A DNA stretch of 64,000 nucleotides from Candidatus Epulonipiscioides gigas (GCA_001983555.1 LJHE01000060.1:1-64000); one strand, 5' to 3'; counted from the stretch's first letter, positions 54,503 through 62,960 are shown. The notes: generated by a model not told the origin, from the letters alone. A program made the numbers and translations.

Positions 54503-55361
54503 TCAAGCGAGTTCTTTAAGAGATAAAGTAAATAATAAATCTCCAAATAGTACTAATCTTAAAATATTTACTGTTACTAGTGGAAAGGGCGGTGTTGGCA
54601 AAAGTAATTTTACTGCAAATATTGCATTAGCTTTCAAGGAGCTTGGAAAACGAGTACTTATATTAGATGCAGACTTTGGATTATCAAACATTGACTTAAT
54701 CCTAGGTGTTAGACCAAGATATAATTTAGCTCATTTACTAGCAGGTCATTTAAGTTTACCAGAAGTAATTACTACCACCCACTATGGAATATCCTTTATA
54801 TCAGGTGGCAATGGTGTAAAAGAAATGTTATATTTAGATAAGTTTCAAATAGAAAAAGTAGCTCTAGAACTTGGTTCTGTCGCAGATATTGCAGATATAG
54901 TTCTAATTGATACTGGAGCAGGAATTAATGATATAGTAATTAAATTTTGTGAAATGGCTGATGAAGTATGCCTGATTGTAACACCTGACCCTTCATCTAT
55001 AACAGATGCATATGCTTTATTAAAAACATTTACAAAAGATTTTTTTGTTGAAGCAAAATATAATGTTATTTTAAATGGAGTTGATTCTGCTAACGAAGGA
55101 ATAGCTGTATTCAAAAAAATAGAGACTGTATCAAAATCTTTTTTAAATGTAAATTTAGATTTTAAGGGCTGTATCCCTTATGACACAAACCTTGTTAAGG
55201 CTGTACGAAAAAGTCAACCTATATATTATATAAATAGAAATTCTCTATCTAGCATAGCATATAATAATATAGCTAAAAATTTATTACAATTTCAAACATT
55301 TCAAGCTATAGATAAAGAGCCTCTTGTTAATAAATTAAGACGAATATTAACTAGAAGGTGA
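54495..55361 (+). CDS. flhG: MinD-like ATPase FlhG (YlxH)
   Basis: A 288-residue ParA/MinD-type ATPase. Deviant Walker A in T-S-G-K-G-G-V-G-K-S, D-A-D-F-G-L-S-N-I-D, V-L-I-D-T-G-A-G, and a C-terminal amphipathic helix (L-L-Q-F and L-R-R-I-L-T-R-R end) for membrane binding. It controls flagellar number with FlhF. The usual next gene (PilZ-like/cheB in related clostridia) is absent. Confidence 0.94.
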   Translation: MSDQASSLRDKVNNKSPNSTNLKIFTVTSGKGGVGKSNFTANIALAFKELGKRVLILDADFGLSNIDLILGVRPRYNLAHLLAGHLSLPEVITTTHYGISFISGGNGVKEMLYLDKFQIEKVALELGSVADIADIVLIDTGAGINDIVIKFCEMADEVCLIVTPDPSSITDAYALLKTFTKDFFVEAKYNVILNGVDSANEGIAVFKKIETVSKSFLNVNLDFKGCIPYDTNLVKAVRKSQPIYYINRNSLSSIAYNNIAKNLLQFQTFQAIDKEPLVNKLRRILTRR

Positions 55362-55640
55362 GCATAGGTGATACAGTCGGGTGGTAACCACTAGATGAAC
55401 ATCAATGCAAAATAATTAATGCCTCAAGACCAATAACTAATATGCATTATAAAGATATAGATAAGCTATTTCCATCACTCGCAAGCAAATTTTACTTACA
55501 GAAGAGTACAAAAGTAAAAAAAGATTAATTATCATGCAGGATAAATAAAGCTCGGTTGCCAAGAGCAATCTACAAAAGATTATAGTGTAGGTATTAATGA
55601 AATGTCAATTCTAATAAAAAAGTTAGAGAGGTAAAAAATT
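55362..55640. other. Decayed-looking gap in the operon
   Basis: No intact gene. On the plus strand, after an in-frame stop, about 50 codons from near 55391 stay open to a TAA at 55526-55528, without start signals or a recognisable motif. On the minus strand, TTGACA (55603-55608) and TATAAT (55579-55584) form a consensus promoter 18 bases apart, pointing back toward flhG. The gap may hold the remnant of a lost operon gene, or an antisense RNA; neither is proven. Confidence 0.4.
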
Positions 55641-57731
55641 ATGGATATGTCACAATATTTGCAAGTATTTATAGAAGAATCAAAAGAAAATCTTCAAACT
55701 TTAAATGAAAATTTACTCTTATTAGAAGCAACTCCTGAAGAAATTGAAGTCGTAAACGTAATATTTAGAGTTGCTCATACATTTAAAGGAATGGCCGGAA
55801 CAATGGGATTTACGAAAATGCAACATTTAACCCATGTTCTTGAAAATGTTCTATCAGAAATAAGAAATGGCAAATTGCATGTAACAACCGAGATGTTAGA
55901 CATAATGTTTCAGTGTTTAGATGCATTAGAAAATTATGTCGATCAAATTATTAATACATCTTCAGAAGGTGATGAAAGCTATTCTCATTTAATTAATCAA
56001 TTAGAAGCAATACTTAAAGGAGATTTTGTAAGTGCTCAACCTGCTACCAAAGCTAGTACATCAAATTCAGAGAATAGTTCTAATACAAACTCAACATCTT
56101 CAAACTTAAAGCTTCCTGATTCTGTAGAAGTTGTTAGAAAACAAGCCCTTGAAGATGGAATGAATGTATTTAAAATAAATGTAATTATATCAGAAACCTG
56201 TATGTTAAAGGCTGCAAGAGCATTTATAGTATATTCAGAACTTGGAGATATGGGTGATATTATACATTGTATTCCATCTAGTCAAGATATTGAAGAAGAA
56301 AAATTTGATAGAGAATTCATGGTTGTATTTACAACACAAGAATCTTTAGAGCGTATTCAGGAAATAATAATGGCTATCGCTGAAATAGATGGAGTAACTA
56401 TAGAAGATTTACACTCAGTATCTGAAAAATCAGCTCAAGAAGAAGTGCAAGAACAAGAAGAAGTACAAGAACAAGCTTCAAATCAACAAGAACAAGAAGT
56501 GTCAGCTCCACAAAAACCAGCAGTTGCACCTACTGCTCAAAAAAAGCCTACTAAAGAAGAAGCTACTAACAAAGTCAACGTTGCAGGTAAGAGTGTTCGT
56601 GTTAATATTGACAGATTAGATACACTTATGAATCTTGTAAGCGAGTTAATCATTGTTAAAACACAATTAGAAGGTATAACTGAAACTAATAATGCATCAA
56701 ATTCTGAAACTAATTATAGCGATTCTGTTGAATATTTAGAGCGAGTTACAACAAGTTTACATGATGCCGTAATGAAAGTTCGAATGGTACCAGTAGAAAC
56801 TGTATTTAATCGTTTTCCACGACTTATTCGTGACGTATCTCGTAAACTTGGTAAAAATATTGAGCTCGTTATGTCTGGAGAAGAAACAGAACTTGATAGA
56901 ACTGTTATAGATGAAATTGGTGACCCACTAATTCACTTACTTAGAAATGCAGCTGATCATGGTCTTGAAACTACAAAAGAACGAAAAGAAATTGAAAAAC
57001 CAGAAAAAGGAACTATTAAATTACAAGCTTATCAGGATGGAAATAGTGTAGTCATAGAAGTAGAAGATGATGGTCGTGGAATTGATGTTGAAAAAATAAG
57101 AGCCAAATCAGTAGAACGAGGAACTCCACAAGAAGTGGCCGATGCTATGAGTGAGCAAGAAGTACTAGAGCAACTGTTTAAACCTAGCTTTAGTATGGCA
57201 AAAAAAATTACTGATCTTTCAGGGCGTGGTGTTGGATTAGATGTTGTAAAAAGCAAAATAACTACATTAGGTGGAAATGTAGAAATTGTCACAGAGCTTG
57301 GTAAAGGTAGCCGATTTATAGTAAGATTACCACTGACATTAGCTATAATCCAAGCATTAATGGTAAATATTAGCTCTGAAAAATATGCTATTCCATTAAA
57401 TAACATTCAAAATATCGAAAATATTCATCAAGATGAAATTAAACAAGTTCAAAATCAAGAAGTAATTGTTCTTAGAAATCAAGTTATTCCAGTAGTAAGA
57501 TTAGACAGTATACTAGAACTTCCATCAACTAATACAGAAGATTTAATAGTTGTAATAGTTAAAAAAGGCGAAAAGCAAGTGGGCTTTGTGGTAGACTCGC
57601 TAATTGGCCAACAAGAAATTGTAATTAAACCTTTAGGTAAATATTTAAATAATATTCATATGATAGCTGGTGCAACCATATTAGGTAATGGAGAAGTTGC
57701 TCTAATTTTGGATATCAATACATTGGTTTAA
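55641..57731 (+). CDS. cheA: Chemotaxis histidine kinase CheA
   Basis: A full-length 696-residue CheA. Hpt domain with His46 in R-V-A-H-T-F-K-G; a CheY-binding P2 domain at about 165-255; an E/Q/V-rich linker; P3 dimerisation from about 313 (V-R-V-N-I-D-R-L-D-T-L-M-N-L-V); ATPase with H-L-L-R-N-A-A-D-H-G, D-D-G-R-G-I-D and G-R-G-V-G-L-D-V-V; and CheW-like P5 at the end. It phosphorylates CheY and is driven by receptors and CheW. AGAGAGGT precedes the ATG. Confidence 0.97.
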   Translation: MDMSQYLQVFIEESKENLQTLNENLLLLEATPEEIEVVNVIFRVAHTFKGMAGTMGFTKMQHLTHVLENVLSEIRNGKLHVTTEMLDIMFQCLDALENYVDQIINTSSEGDESYSHLINQLEAILKGDFVSAQPATKASTSNSENSSNTNSTSSNLKLPDSVEVVRKQALEDGMNVFKINVIISETCMLKAARAFIVYSELGDMGDIIHCIPSSQDIEEEKFDREFMVVFTTQESLERIQEIIMAIAEIDGVTIEDLHSVSEKSAQEEVQEQEEVQEQASNQQEQEVSAPQKPAVAPTAQKKPTKEEATNKVNVAGKSVRVNIDRLDTLMNLVSELIIVKTQLEGITETNNASNSETNYSDSVEYLERVTTSLHDAVMKVRMVPVETVFNRFPRLIRDVSRKLGKNIELVMSGEETELDRTVIDEIGDPLIHLLRNAADHGLETTKERKEIEKPEKGTIKLQAYQDGNSVVIEVEDDGRGIDVEKIRAKSVERGTPQEVADAMSEQEVLEQLFKPSFSMAKKITDLSGRGVGLDVVKSKITTLGGNVEIVTELGKGSRFIVRLPLTLAIIQALMVNISSEKYAIPLNNIQNIENIHQDEIKQVQNQEVIVLRNQVIPVVRLDSILELPSTNTEDLIVVIVKKGEKQVGFVVDSLIGQQEIVIKPLGKYLNNIHMIAGATILGNGEVALILDINTLV

Positions 57732-57743
57732 AAGGAGGAAGTT

Positions 57744-58184
57744 ATGAAACAGTATGTAGTTTTTGAAATGGATAAGCAAAATTTTGGCATAGACATACAA
57801 AGCGTACAAATTATTGAGCGGATAAAAAGCATAATGCGTGTACCTAAATCTCCAGTAGCAATACGTGGAGTAATGAATCTAAGAGGAGAAATTATTCCAG
57901 TAATTGATATTAGACGACTATTTCAAATGACAGAAATACCCAGTACAGATGCAACACGTATTATGATACTTAGAATGGAAGATACTATGGTTGGATGTAT
58001 AGTTGATAAAGTAAAAGAAGTTTTAAATATTGACTCAAGCCAGATTGAAGGAACTGCCACTATGCAAGGTAAAATTGATTCAAGCTATATTGTAGGTGTT
58101 GGTAAAGTAGACAACGGTGATGAAATCGTAACTTTACTAAATCATGAAAGACTAGTAGAGGTTGCATTTGGAATAGGAGATTGA
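57744..58184 (+). CDS. cheW: Chemotaxis coupling protein CheW
   Basis: A 146-residue SH3-like coupling protein between receptors and CheA. F-G-I-D-I-Q-S-V-Q-I-I-E-R-I, V-A-I-R-G-V-M-N-L-R-G-E-I-I-P-V-I-D (parts) and V-G-C-I-V-D-K-V are typical. AAAGGAGG precedes the ATG, 12 bases after cheA. Confidence 0.96.
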   Translation: MKQYVVFEMDKQNFGIDIQSVQIIERIKSIMRVPKSPVAIRGVMNLRGEIIPVIDIRRLFQMTEIPSTDATRIMILRMEDTMVGCIVDKVKEVLNIDSSQIEGTATMQGKIDSSYIVGVGKVDNGDEIVTLLNHERLVEVAFGIGD

Positions 58185-58188
58185 TTAT

Positions 58189-58812
58189 ATGCCAAGACTC
58201 CGAGATGAATGGCACTGCTATACTCTTGATGCATTAACAGAAGTAGCAAATATTGGGGCAGGCAATGCAATTACTGCCCTAAGCCAATTATTAAATAAAA
58301 AAATATATATGAATATAGTACAAGTTGAAGTAAAAGATATTTCGGAAATTAGTAAAATATACCCCGAAGAAGATTGTTTTATTGTAGCCAATATAATAGA
58401 ATTAGTTGGTGATTTGCGTGCTGTATTAATGTTTGTATTAGAAGAAGAAAGTGCTAAAGAAATTATATCAGTTGTTCTTAATAAAAAAGTTAATAATTTA
58501 CATGAATTAGATGAATTAGAATTATCACTCTTAAGCGAATTTGGAAATATACTTGCTGGAAACTATTTAAATGCTATTGGCACATTTGTAAATCTTACTA
58601 TAAAACAATCAACTCCGAAAATTGTAATGGATATGGCAACTGCAATAATGTCTATTCCTTTAATAGAATTTTGTGACGAATATTTAGATACGTTGCTAAT
58701 AAGAACTTATTTTGAATGCGAACAAATTCTATTACAAGGAAATTACTTGTTTATCTTAGATAAAAAAACTGAGCGTAAACTAATGAAAGCAGTGAATAGT
58801 TATTATGAATGA
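58189..58812 (+). CDS. cheC: CheY-P phosphatase CheC
   Basis: A 207-residue CheC with both phosphatase helices: A-L-T-E-V-A-N-I-G-A-G-N-A near 17-29 and L-S-E-F-G-N-I-L-A-G-N-Y near 116-127. It dephosphorylates CheY-P and forms a complex with CheD, which is encoded next with an eight-base overlap. FliY in the same operon supplies a second phosphatase. Confidence 0.94.
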   Translation: MPRLRDEWHCYTLDALTEVANIGAGNAITALSQLLNKKIYMNIVQVEVKDISEISKIYPEEDCFIVANIIELVGDLRAVLMFVLEEESAKEIISVVLNKKVNNLHELDELELSLLSEFGNILAGNYLNAIGTFVNLTIKQSTPKIVMDMATAIMSIPLIEFCDEYLDTLLIRTYFECEQILLQGNYLFILDKKTERKLMKAVNSYYE

Positions 58813-59290
58813 CACAATACAAGTAGGCATAGCAGAATTAAAAACAGGTAAATCGCCAGAAAAAATTATAACTATAGGTCTTGGTTCATGTGTAGGTGTA
58901 ACATTATATGATCCTATAAGTAAAATCGGTGGCATGGTTCATATAATGTTGCCAAATAGTAAAGAGATAAAAAATAATGATAACGTTGCCAAGTTTGCTG
59001 ATACAGGTATACCAAAATTGTTACAAGAAGTGCTTAAAAAAGGAGCAAAAAAAAATAACATAGTTGCTAAAATGGCAGGTGGAGCTCAAATGTTTAATTT
59101 ATCAACAAATAATAATGCATTAAGAATAGGTGATAGGAATATAATAGCAACAAAAAAAATTTTACAAGAGTTAAATATTCCTATAAAAGCAAATGATACA
59201 GGACAAAATTATGGACGTACAATTATATTGGATCTTAATACGGGTGGATTATTGGTTAGAGCTATTGGTAAGAGTGAGAAACAAATATAG
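58805..59290 (+). CDS. cheD: Chemoreceptor glutamine deamidase CheD
   Basis: A 161-residue deamidase that adjusts receptors by converting Gln to Glu. The catalytic Cys lies in G-L-G-S-C-V-G-V and the His in G-G-M-V-H-I-M-L-P; K-M-A-G-G-A-Q-M-F follows. CheC binding to CheD closes a feedback loop with CheY-P. Coupled to cheC by overlap. Confidence 0.95.
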   Translation: MNDTIQVGIAELKTGKSPEKIITIGLGSCVGVTLYDPISKIGGMVHIMLPNSKEIKNNDNVAKFADTGIPKLLQEVLKKGAKKNNIVAKMAGGAQMFNLSTNNNALRIGDRNIIATKKILQELNIPIKANDTGQNYGRTIILDLNTGGLLVRAIGKSEKQI

Positions 59291-59308
59291 AAAGAGGTGG
59301 TGCAACAA

Positions 59309-60052
59309 GTGACGAATATAGATAAGATATGGGATAAATACAAAAAAACAAAATCGAGGAAATTAAAAGAACAAATCATTGAGCACTATGCACCCCTCGT
59401 TAGAATCGTAGCAGGTAGGCTGGGTATTTATTTAAACACATATCTAGAATTAGATGATCTGTTAAGTTTTGGTGTTATAGGCTTAATAGATGCAATTGAT
59501 AAATATGATTATGATAAAAAAATTAAATTTGAAACATATGCTTCATTAAGAATTAGAGGAGCAATAATTGATGAAATCCGTAAACTTGATTGGGTTCCAC
59601 GTTCTATTAGACAAAAACAAAAAGAATATATTAGAGCATATGAAAGAGTAGAAGCAAAGATAGGTCATAGTCCGACTGATGGTGATATAAGAAAAGAACT
59701 AAATATAAACGAAACTGAATATAATAAATTAGTGCAAGATACAAATATAAGTACTTTAGTTTCAATTGACGAAAGTGAATTATATGAATTTAATATAGAA
59801 GATCCTGCAACAAAAACACCTTATCAAGAGCTTGAAAATAAAGAAGCATTAGAAATTTTAGAGCGTGAAATACTTGCTTTAAATGAGCGTGAGCAATTGC
59901 TTATTAAACTTTATTATTACGAAGAATTAACTCTAAAAGAAATAAGTTTAATTCTTGAAGTTTCTGAATCAAGAGTATCACAAATCCATTCAAAATTAAT
60001 GGTAAAATTACGTAATAAGCTCAAAAAATATAATGTAGTTTTCCCTTTATAA
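59309..60052 (+). CDS. sigD: Motility sigma factor SigD/FliA
   Basis: A sigma-28 family factor of about 247 residues directing late flagellar, motor and chemotaxis genes. Region 2 has L-D-D-L-L-S-F-G-V-I-G-L-I-D-A-I-D-K-Y-D (parts) and F-E-T-Y-A-S-L-R-I-R-G-A; D-W-V-P-R-S-I-R is the FliA/WhiG mark; region 4 has L-T-L-K-E-I-S-L-I-L-E-V-S-E-S-R-V-S-Q. I prefer GTG 59309, eight bases after AGAGGTGG, over an in-frame GTG inside that site. Being last in the main operon delays late genes. Confidence 0.96.
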   Translation: MTNIDKIWDKYKKTKSRKLKEQIIEHYAPLVRIVAGRLGIYLNTYLELDDLLSFGVIGLIDAIDKYDYDKKIKFETYASLRIRGAIIDEIRKLDWVPRSIRQKQKEYIRAYERVEAKIGHSPTDGDIRKELNINETEYNKLVQDTNISTLVSIDESELYEFNIEDPATKTPYQELENKEALEILEREILALNEREQLLIKLYYYEELTLKEISLILEVSESRVSQIHSKLMVKLRNKLKKYNVVFPL

Positions 60053-60071
60053 ATAGTTAGGAGTGATTAAT

Positions 60072-60326
60072 ATGATTAGACCTATTGATACACAAACATT
60101 ATATATGAATACTCAACAAGTAACAAAAACTGCTGAATTTGATAAAGTTGCACCTATTTTAGAGCAAACTTGGATCGCAGTTGAAAATGTTAAAGAAACA
60201 AAACGTCAAAGTGAACGTGTTATAAAAATGGAAAAATCGAGTGAAATAAATAAAGATGGTAATCGTGGAGAACCTAAAAATAAAAAAGAAAAAACTACTC
60301 AAACTAAATTAGATTTATCAATTTGA
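60072..60326 (+). CDS. Small hypothetical protein of the fla operon
   Basis: An 84-residue, Lys/Gln-rich soluble protein beginning M-I-R-P-I-D-T-Q-T-L. Proteins with this I-R-P-I-D start regularly follow sigD in clostridial flagellar operons, with unknown role. TTAGGAGTGAT precedes ATG 60072; a GTG nine bases earlier overlaps it. The charged tail has no motif. Confidence 0.7.
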   Translation: MIRPIDTQTLYMNTQQVTKTAEFDKVAPILEQTWIAVENVKETKRQSERVIKMEKSSEINKDGNRGEPKNKKEKTTQTKLDLSI

Positions 60327-60359
60327 TAAAATTATTTTTATATTAAAGGAGCAGTTAGC

Positions 60360-60746
60360 ATGATATATACGGGATTAATTTTAACAGGAATAGGAACTAT
60401 ATTAACTTTAATAAGTATCTTTAAAATTATTGCTGAAAATCGGAAGAAAGTGCCATCTCCTGTTCCTCCATTTTCTACACAAGAAGCATTAAAAGAAGTG
60501 ATAATATTACCTCAAAAGTCATCAAAAAATATTTTTAGACCTAAACAAAATTTTGATTTGGTTCAAGAAGTACAACACAATTTGCGTAGTTATGAAGATT
60601 TAAATGAAGAAGATAAAAAAGTTGTAACTCTTGCTAAAAGTGGTTATAGCATAACACAAATAGCAAAACAATTAAACAGGGGCAAAGGAGAAATTGAATT
60701 AATCCTCAATCTAACTAAAAATAGAAAGGATACTTTAAATGAATAA
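60360..60746 (+). CDS. DUF6115-type membrane-anchored protein
   Basis: A 128-residue protein with one N-terminal span (about 3-22) and a C-terminal helix-turn-helix-like segment V-V-T-L-A-K-S-G-Y-S-I-T-Q-I-A-K-Q-L followed by G-K-G-E-I-E-L-I-L-N-L. This is the DUF6115 pattern found after sigD in clostridia. Function unknown. AAAGGAG precedes the ATG; overlaps the next gene by eight bases. Confidence 0.75.
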   Translation: MIYTGLILTGIGTILTLISIFKIIAENRKKVPSPVPPFSTQEALKEVIILPQKSSKNIFRPKQNFDLVQEVQHNLRSYEDLNEEDKKVVTLAKSGYSITQIAKQLNRGKGEIELILNLTKNRKDTLNE

Positions 60747-61224
60747 ACTATGGGCAACTGTACTAGTTATTGGTATTTGTCTTCTACTTAGCGGAAGCGT
60801 AATTCTAATCCAAGAACTAGGCAAAGAAGAAATTGAGATTGTAGAAAACATTCCAGCATATAATCCACCTGAAATACAAAAGTCACCGCCAATAATTGAA
60901 CCCGAACCTGAACCAATAATTGAACCCGAGCCTGAGCCAATACTTGAATCAATAATAATTGAACCGATAATTGAACCCGAGCCTGAACCAATACCTGAAC
61001 CTGAGCCAATACTTAAGCCAACTGTAATAGAAGTTGTTATACCACCAAATATAGGATCAGATACAATTTCTTTTATACTAAAAGAAAATGGAATAATTAA
61101 CAACGCAGAAGACTTTAACAACTATGTAAAACAACAAGGTAAATCAAGAGTGTTACAAAAAGGAACATTTAATTTTACCCCTGATATGACATATGAAGAA
61201 ATTCTAGATATTATGACATTTTAA
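60739..61224 (+). CDS. Short YceG/MltG-like protein with Pro-Glu repeat linker
   Basis: A 161-residue protein: N-terminal span (about 5-25), a P-E-P-E-P-I repeat linker (about 50-95) and a C-terminal ~60-residue domain with S-D-T-I-S-F-I-L-K-E-N-G-I-I, F-N-N-Y-V-K-Q-Q-G and M-T-Y-E-E-I-L-D-I. The last part resembles the LysM-like N-terminal part of YceG/MltG, but the catalytic transglycosylase domain is absent. Short forms like this are common at the end of clostridial fla operons. The rigid linker suggests reach through the cell wall. Confidence 0.7.
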   Translation: MNKLWATVLVIGICLLLSGSVILIQELGKEEIEIVENIPAYNPPEIQKSPPIIEPEPEPIIEPEPEPILESIIIEPIIEPEPEPIPEPEPILKPTVIEVVIPPNIGSDTISFILKENGIINNAEDFNNYVKQQGKSRVLQKGTFNFTPDMTYEEILDIMTF

Positions 61225-61233
61225 ATTTTTTAA

Positions 61234-61267
61234 AGCTATTGCATCAAATGTGCAATAGCTCTTTTTT
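61234..61267 (+). terminator. Terminator of the flagellar operon
   Basis: A perfect 10-bp stem AGCTATTGCA / TGCAATAGCT, 7-base loop, then C and six T. Lies between the convergent operon end and secG. Confidence 0.85.
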
Positions 61268-61502
61268 ATAAAACTCCAAGAAATAATGCTGAAATAATAA
61301 AAAGTGCAGCGGTAAATTTAGTAAAACGTTCAAATTTTCCTTCTAATGAATTCTTTTTATTTTGAGCCCAAAATGTATTCTCAGTTTCCCCTGTCATTCC
61401 ACTAAGACCTGTTGATTTACCTTCTTGCATTAGAACAATTATAATAATCGCTACAGAAGCAATTACAAATATTACAGTAAGAATAGTTCTTAACACTTCC
61501 AT
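61266..61502 (-). CDS. secG: Preprotein translocase subunit SecG
   Basis: A 78-residue two-span protein (about 3-23 and 58-77) accompanying SecYE in protein export. The connecting loop has V-L-M-Q-E-G-K-S-T-G-L-S-G and F-W-A-Q-N-K-K-N-S-L-E-G-K-F-E-R, the SecG signature. GGAGGGT precedes the ATG. A monocistronic unit with its own promoter. Confidence 0.95.
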   Translation of the reverse strand: MEVLRTILTVIFVIASVAIIIIVLMQEGKSTGLSGMTGETENTFWAQNKKNSLEGKFERFTKFTAALFIISALFLGVL

Positions 61503-61532
61503 GACTAACCCTCCAATTAATATAATACTTCT

Positions 61533-61561
61533 ATTTTAACAATTTAAGCATTATATTTCAA
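61533..61561 (-). promoter_or_regulatory. Sigma-A promoter of secG
   Basis: Minus strand TTGAAA, 17-base spacer and TAAAAT, about 31 bases before the secG start. Confidence 0.6.
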
Positions 61562-61580
61562 GGCTTTTATACAATATATA

Positions 61581-61609
61581 TTGACATAAAGTATTTACAA
61601 TTTTATAAT
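61581..61609 (+). promoter_or_regulatory. Consensus sigma-A promoter of the PTS EIIC gene
   Basis: A perfect TTGACA (61581-61586), 17 bases and perfect TATAAT (61604-61609), 30 bases before the ATG. No operator is apparent, so expression may be high and constitutive. Confidence 0.8.
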
Positions 61610-61639
61610 AAATTATTAACTATCTTAGGAGGCTATAAA

Positions 61640-62701
61640 ATGACTAAATTTCTAAAAAAAAAGGATATTGAAATTTCTCTAAATCGTTATGGTATAGCAG
61701 CATTATCAGCGATGGCACAAGGTCTTTTTTGCTCACTTTTAATAGGTACCATTCTTAAAATAGTAGGTCAACAAATTGGTATTGAAATATTAATTTCTAC
61801 AGGCTCTTTTGCATCTCAAATGTCAGGAGCTGCGATGGCTATTGCAATTGGATTTGCATTAAAATCTCCACCACTTGTTTTATTTTCTCTTACAACTGTT
61901 GGATTTATTGCAAATATAGAAGGCGGAGCGGGTGGTCCATTAGCAGTTCTTTTTATTACCATTATTGCAGCTGAATGCGGTAAATTTGTTTCAAAGGAAA
62001 CAAAAATAGATATTTTGGTCACCCCAACTATAACCATTTGTGTAGGAACATTTTTATCATTAAGCATTGCACCATACATAGCTAATATAGCAATGTCAAT
62101 TGGAAATTTTATTCAGTGGGCAACTGAGCTCGCACCATTTTTTATGGGAATTATTATTGCAGTAGTTGTTGGAATTACTTTAACTTTACCAATATCATCA
62201 GCAGCTATTTGTGCAGCTTTTTCAATTACTGGTCTTGCAGGCGGAGCAGCTCTTACTGGATGTTGTGCTCATATGATAGGTTTTGCATTTATGGGATTTA
62301 AAGATAATGGTATTTCAGGAATTGTTTCACAAGGAATAGGTACTTCAATGTTACAAATGCCAAATCTTGTCAAAAAACCTATTCTTTGGTTACCTCCAAT
62401 AATTACATCTATAATTATTGGTCCAATTTCTACAGTATTTTTTAAACTTGAAATGAATGGAGAACCAATATCTAGTGGAATGGGTACTTGTGGTTTTGTT
62501 GGACAAATTGGAACTATAACAGGTTGGTTTTCACCAAGTGAAGCTGCTTTATTAAATGGAGCAATAAGTATTTCTCCAACATCATTTACATGGATAGGTC
62601 TAATAATGGTTTGTTTTATATTACCTGGAATAATTTGTTCTTTAATTGGAATATTATTTAGAAAATTTGGATATCTTAAAGAAGGTGATTTAAAAATTTA
62701 A
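61640..62701 (+). CDS. PTS EIIC-like membrane permease (EIIC_2 type)
   Basis: A 353-residue membrane protein with about nine to ten spans, of the PTS_EIIC_2 type (stand-alone EIIC-like permeases). Glycine-rich blocks G-S-F-A-S-Q-M-S-G-A-A-M-A-I-A, I-E-G-G-A-G-G-P-L-A-V-L and F-K-D-N-G-I-S-G are typical. No EIIA/EIIB partner is adjacent, so the substrate and the phosphorylation partner are unknown; some such proteins may act without phosphotransfer. AGGAGG precedes the ATG. Confidence 0.8.
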   Translation: MTKFLKKKDIEISLNRYGIAALSAMAQGLFCSLLIGTILKIVGQQIGIEILISTGSFASQMSGAAMAIAIGFALKSPPLVLFSLTTVGFIANIEGGAGGPLAVLFITIIAAECGKFVSKETKIDILVTPTITICVGTFLSLSIAPYIANIAMSIGNFIQWATELAPFFMGIIIAVVVGITLTLPISSAAICAAFSITGLAGGAALTGCCAHMIGFAFMGFKDNGISGIVSQGIGTSMLQMPNLVKKPILWLPPIITSIIIGPISTVFFKLEMNGEPISSGMGTCGFVGQIGTITGWFSPSEAALLNGAISISPTSFTWIGLIMVCFILPGIICSLIGILFRKFGYLKEGDLKI

Positions 62702-62721
62702 ATTTGTAATTTGATATTCCC

Positions 62722-62876
62722 TAAAAAAGAGGTTTCCGTATACTATCGGAGACCTTTCTCTTATTTGTATATAAAAGTGAACTACCCCCACTTATAGAAG
62801 TGTGGGCTTCTTGCGTAAGCCGAACCAATGTTCAGTAATTTAGCAAGCTCTACGGGTCGTCCCGCCCCTGAACTAT
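62722..62876 (-). ncRNA. Possible orphan omegaRNA-like transcript
   Basis: From the minus promoter, RNA would begin near 62876 and run through the right-end sequence, which corresponds to the omegaRNA scaffold of TnpB. Its 3' hairpin ends at GTTCAC near 62776, after which the guide position would read flanking DNA (TTTTATATACAAATAAGAG). A T-tailed hairpin near 62722 could end it, giving about 155 nt. No tnpB is in the window; it would have to be supplied elsewhere. Scaffold identity is by eye. Confidence 0.4.
62730..62766. terminator. Bidirectional terminator between the EIIC gene and the IS605-like element
   Basis: A 9-bp stem AGGTTTCCG / CGGAGACCT (one G-T pair), loop TATACTAT. Plus strand tail TTCTCTTATTT. 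Minus strand tail is TCTTTTTTAGGG, a stronger T-run, which would stop transcripts coming from the promoter at 62883-62911. Confidence 0.65.
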
Positions 62877-62960
62877 AAACTGATTATATTATATTTAGTT
62901 TATAAAGTCAAGAGATTTTAGCAATTCATCCCTACGCCTATAAAGGTGGGAAAATTCTTG
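62776..62960 (-). mobile_element. tnpB-less IS200/IS605-type element
   Basis: About 185 bp with both element ends and no transposase. At 62779-62810 is the GAACTACCCCCACTT...GTGTGGGCTTC hairpin (nine pairs, one mismatch, ATAG loop) characteristic of the right end of TnpB-type elements, here in reverse orientation. The following GCGTAAGCC and GGTCGTCCCGCCCCTGAACT blocks also belong to such ends. At 62921-62951 is the left-end-like GCAATTCATCCCTACG with an imperfect hairpin closed by AAGGTGGG. It is therefore a deletion derivative (MITE/PATE). The rest of the 287-nt gap is the terminator and the gshA ribosome site. Confidence 0.6.
62883..62911 (-). promoter_or_regulatory. Consensus promoter inside the IS605-like element
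   Basis: Minus strand TTGACT, exactly 17 bases, and perfect TATAAT (reads ATTATA at 62883-62888 and AGTCAA at 62906-62911 on the plus strand). It points into the omegaRNA-like right end. Confidence 0.6.

Noticed and set aside
55362-55480. Cyclic-di-GMP or other riboswitch in the flhG-cheA gap
   Set aside because: A short GGTGG-TAACCACT pairing exists, but none of the conserved riboswitch core blocks are present.
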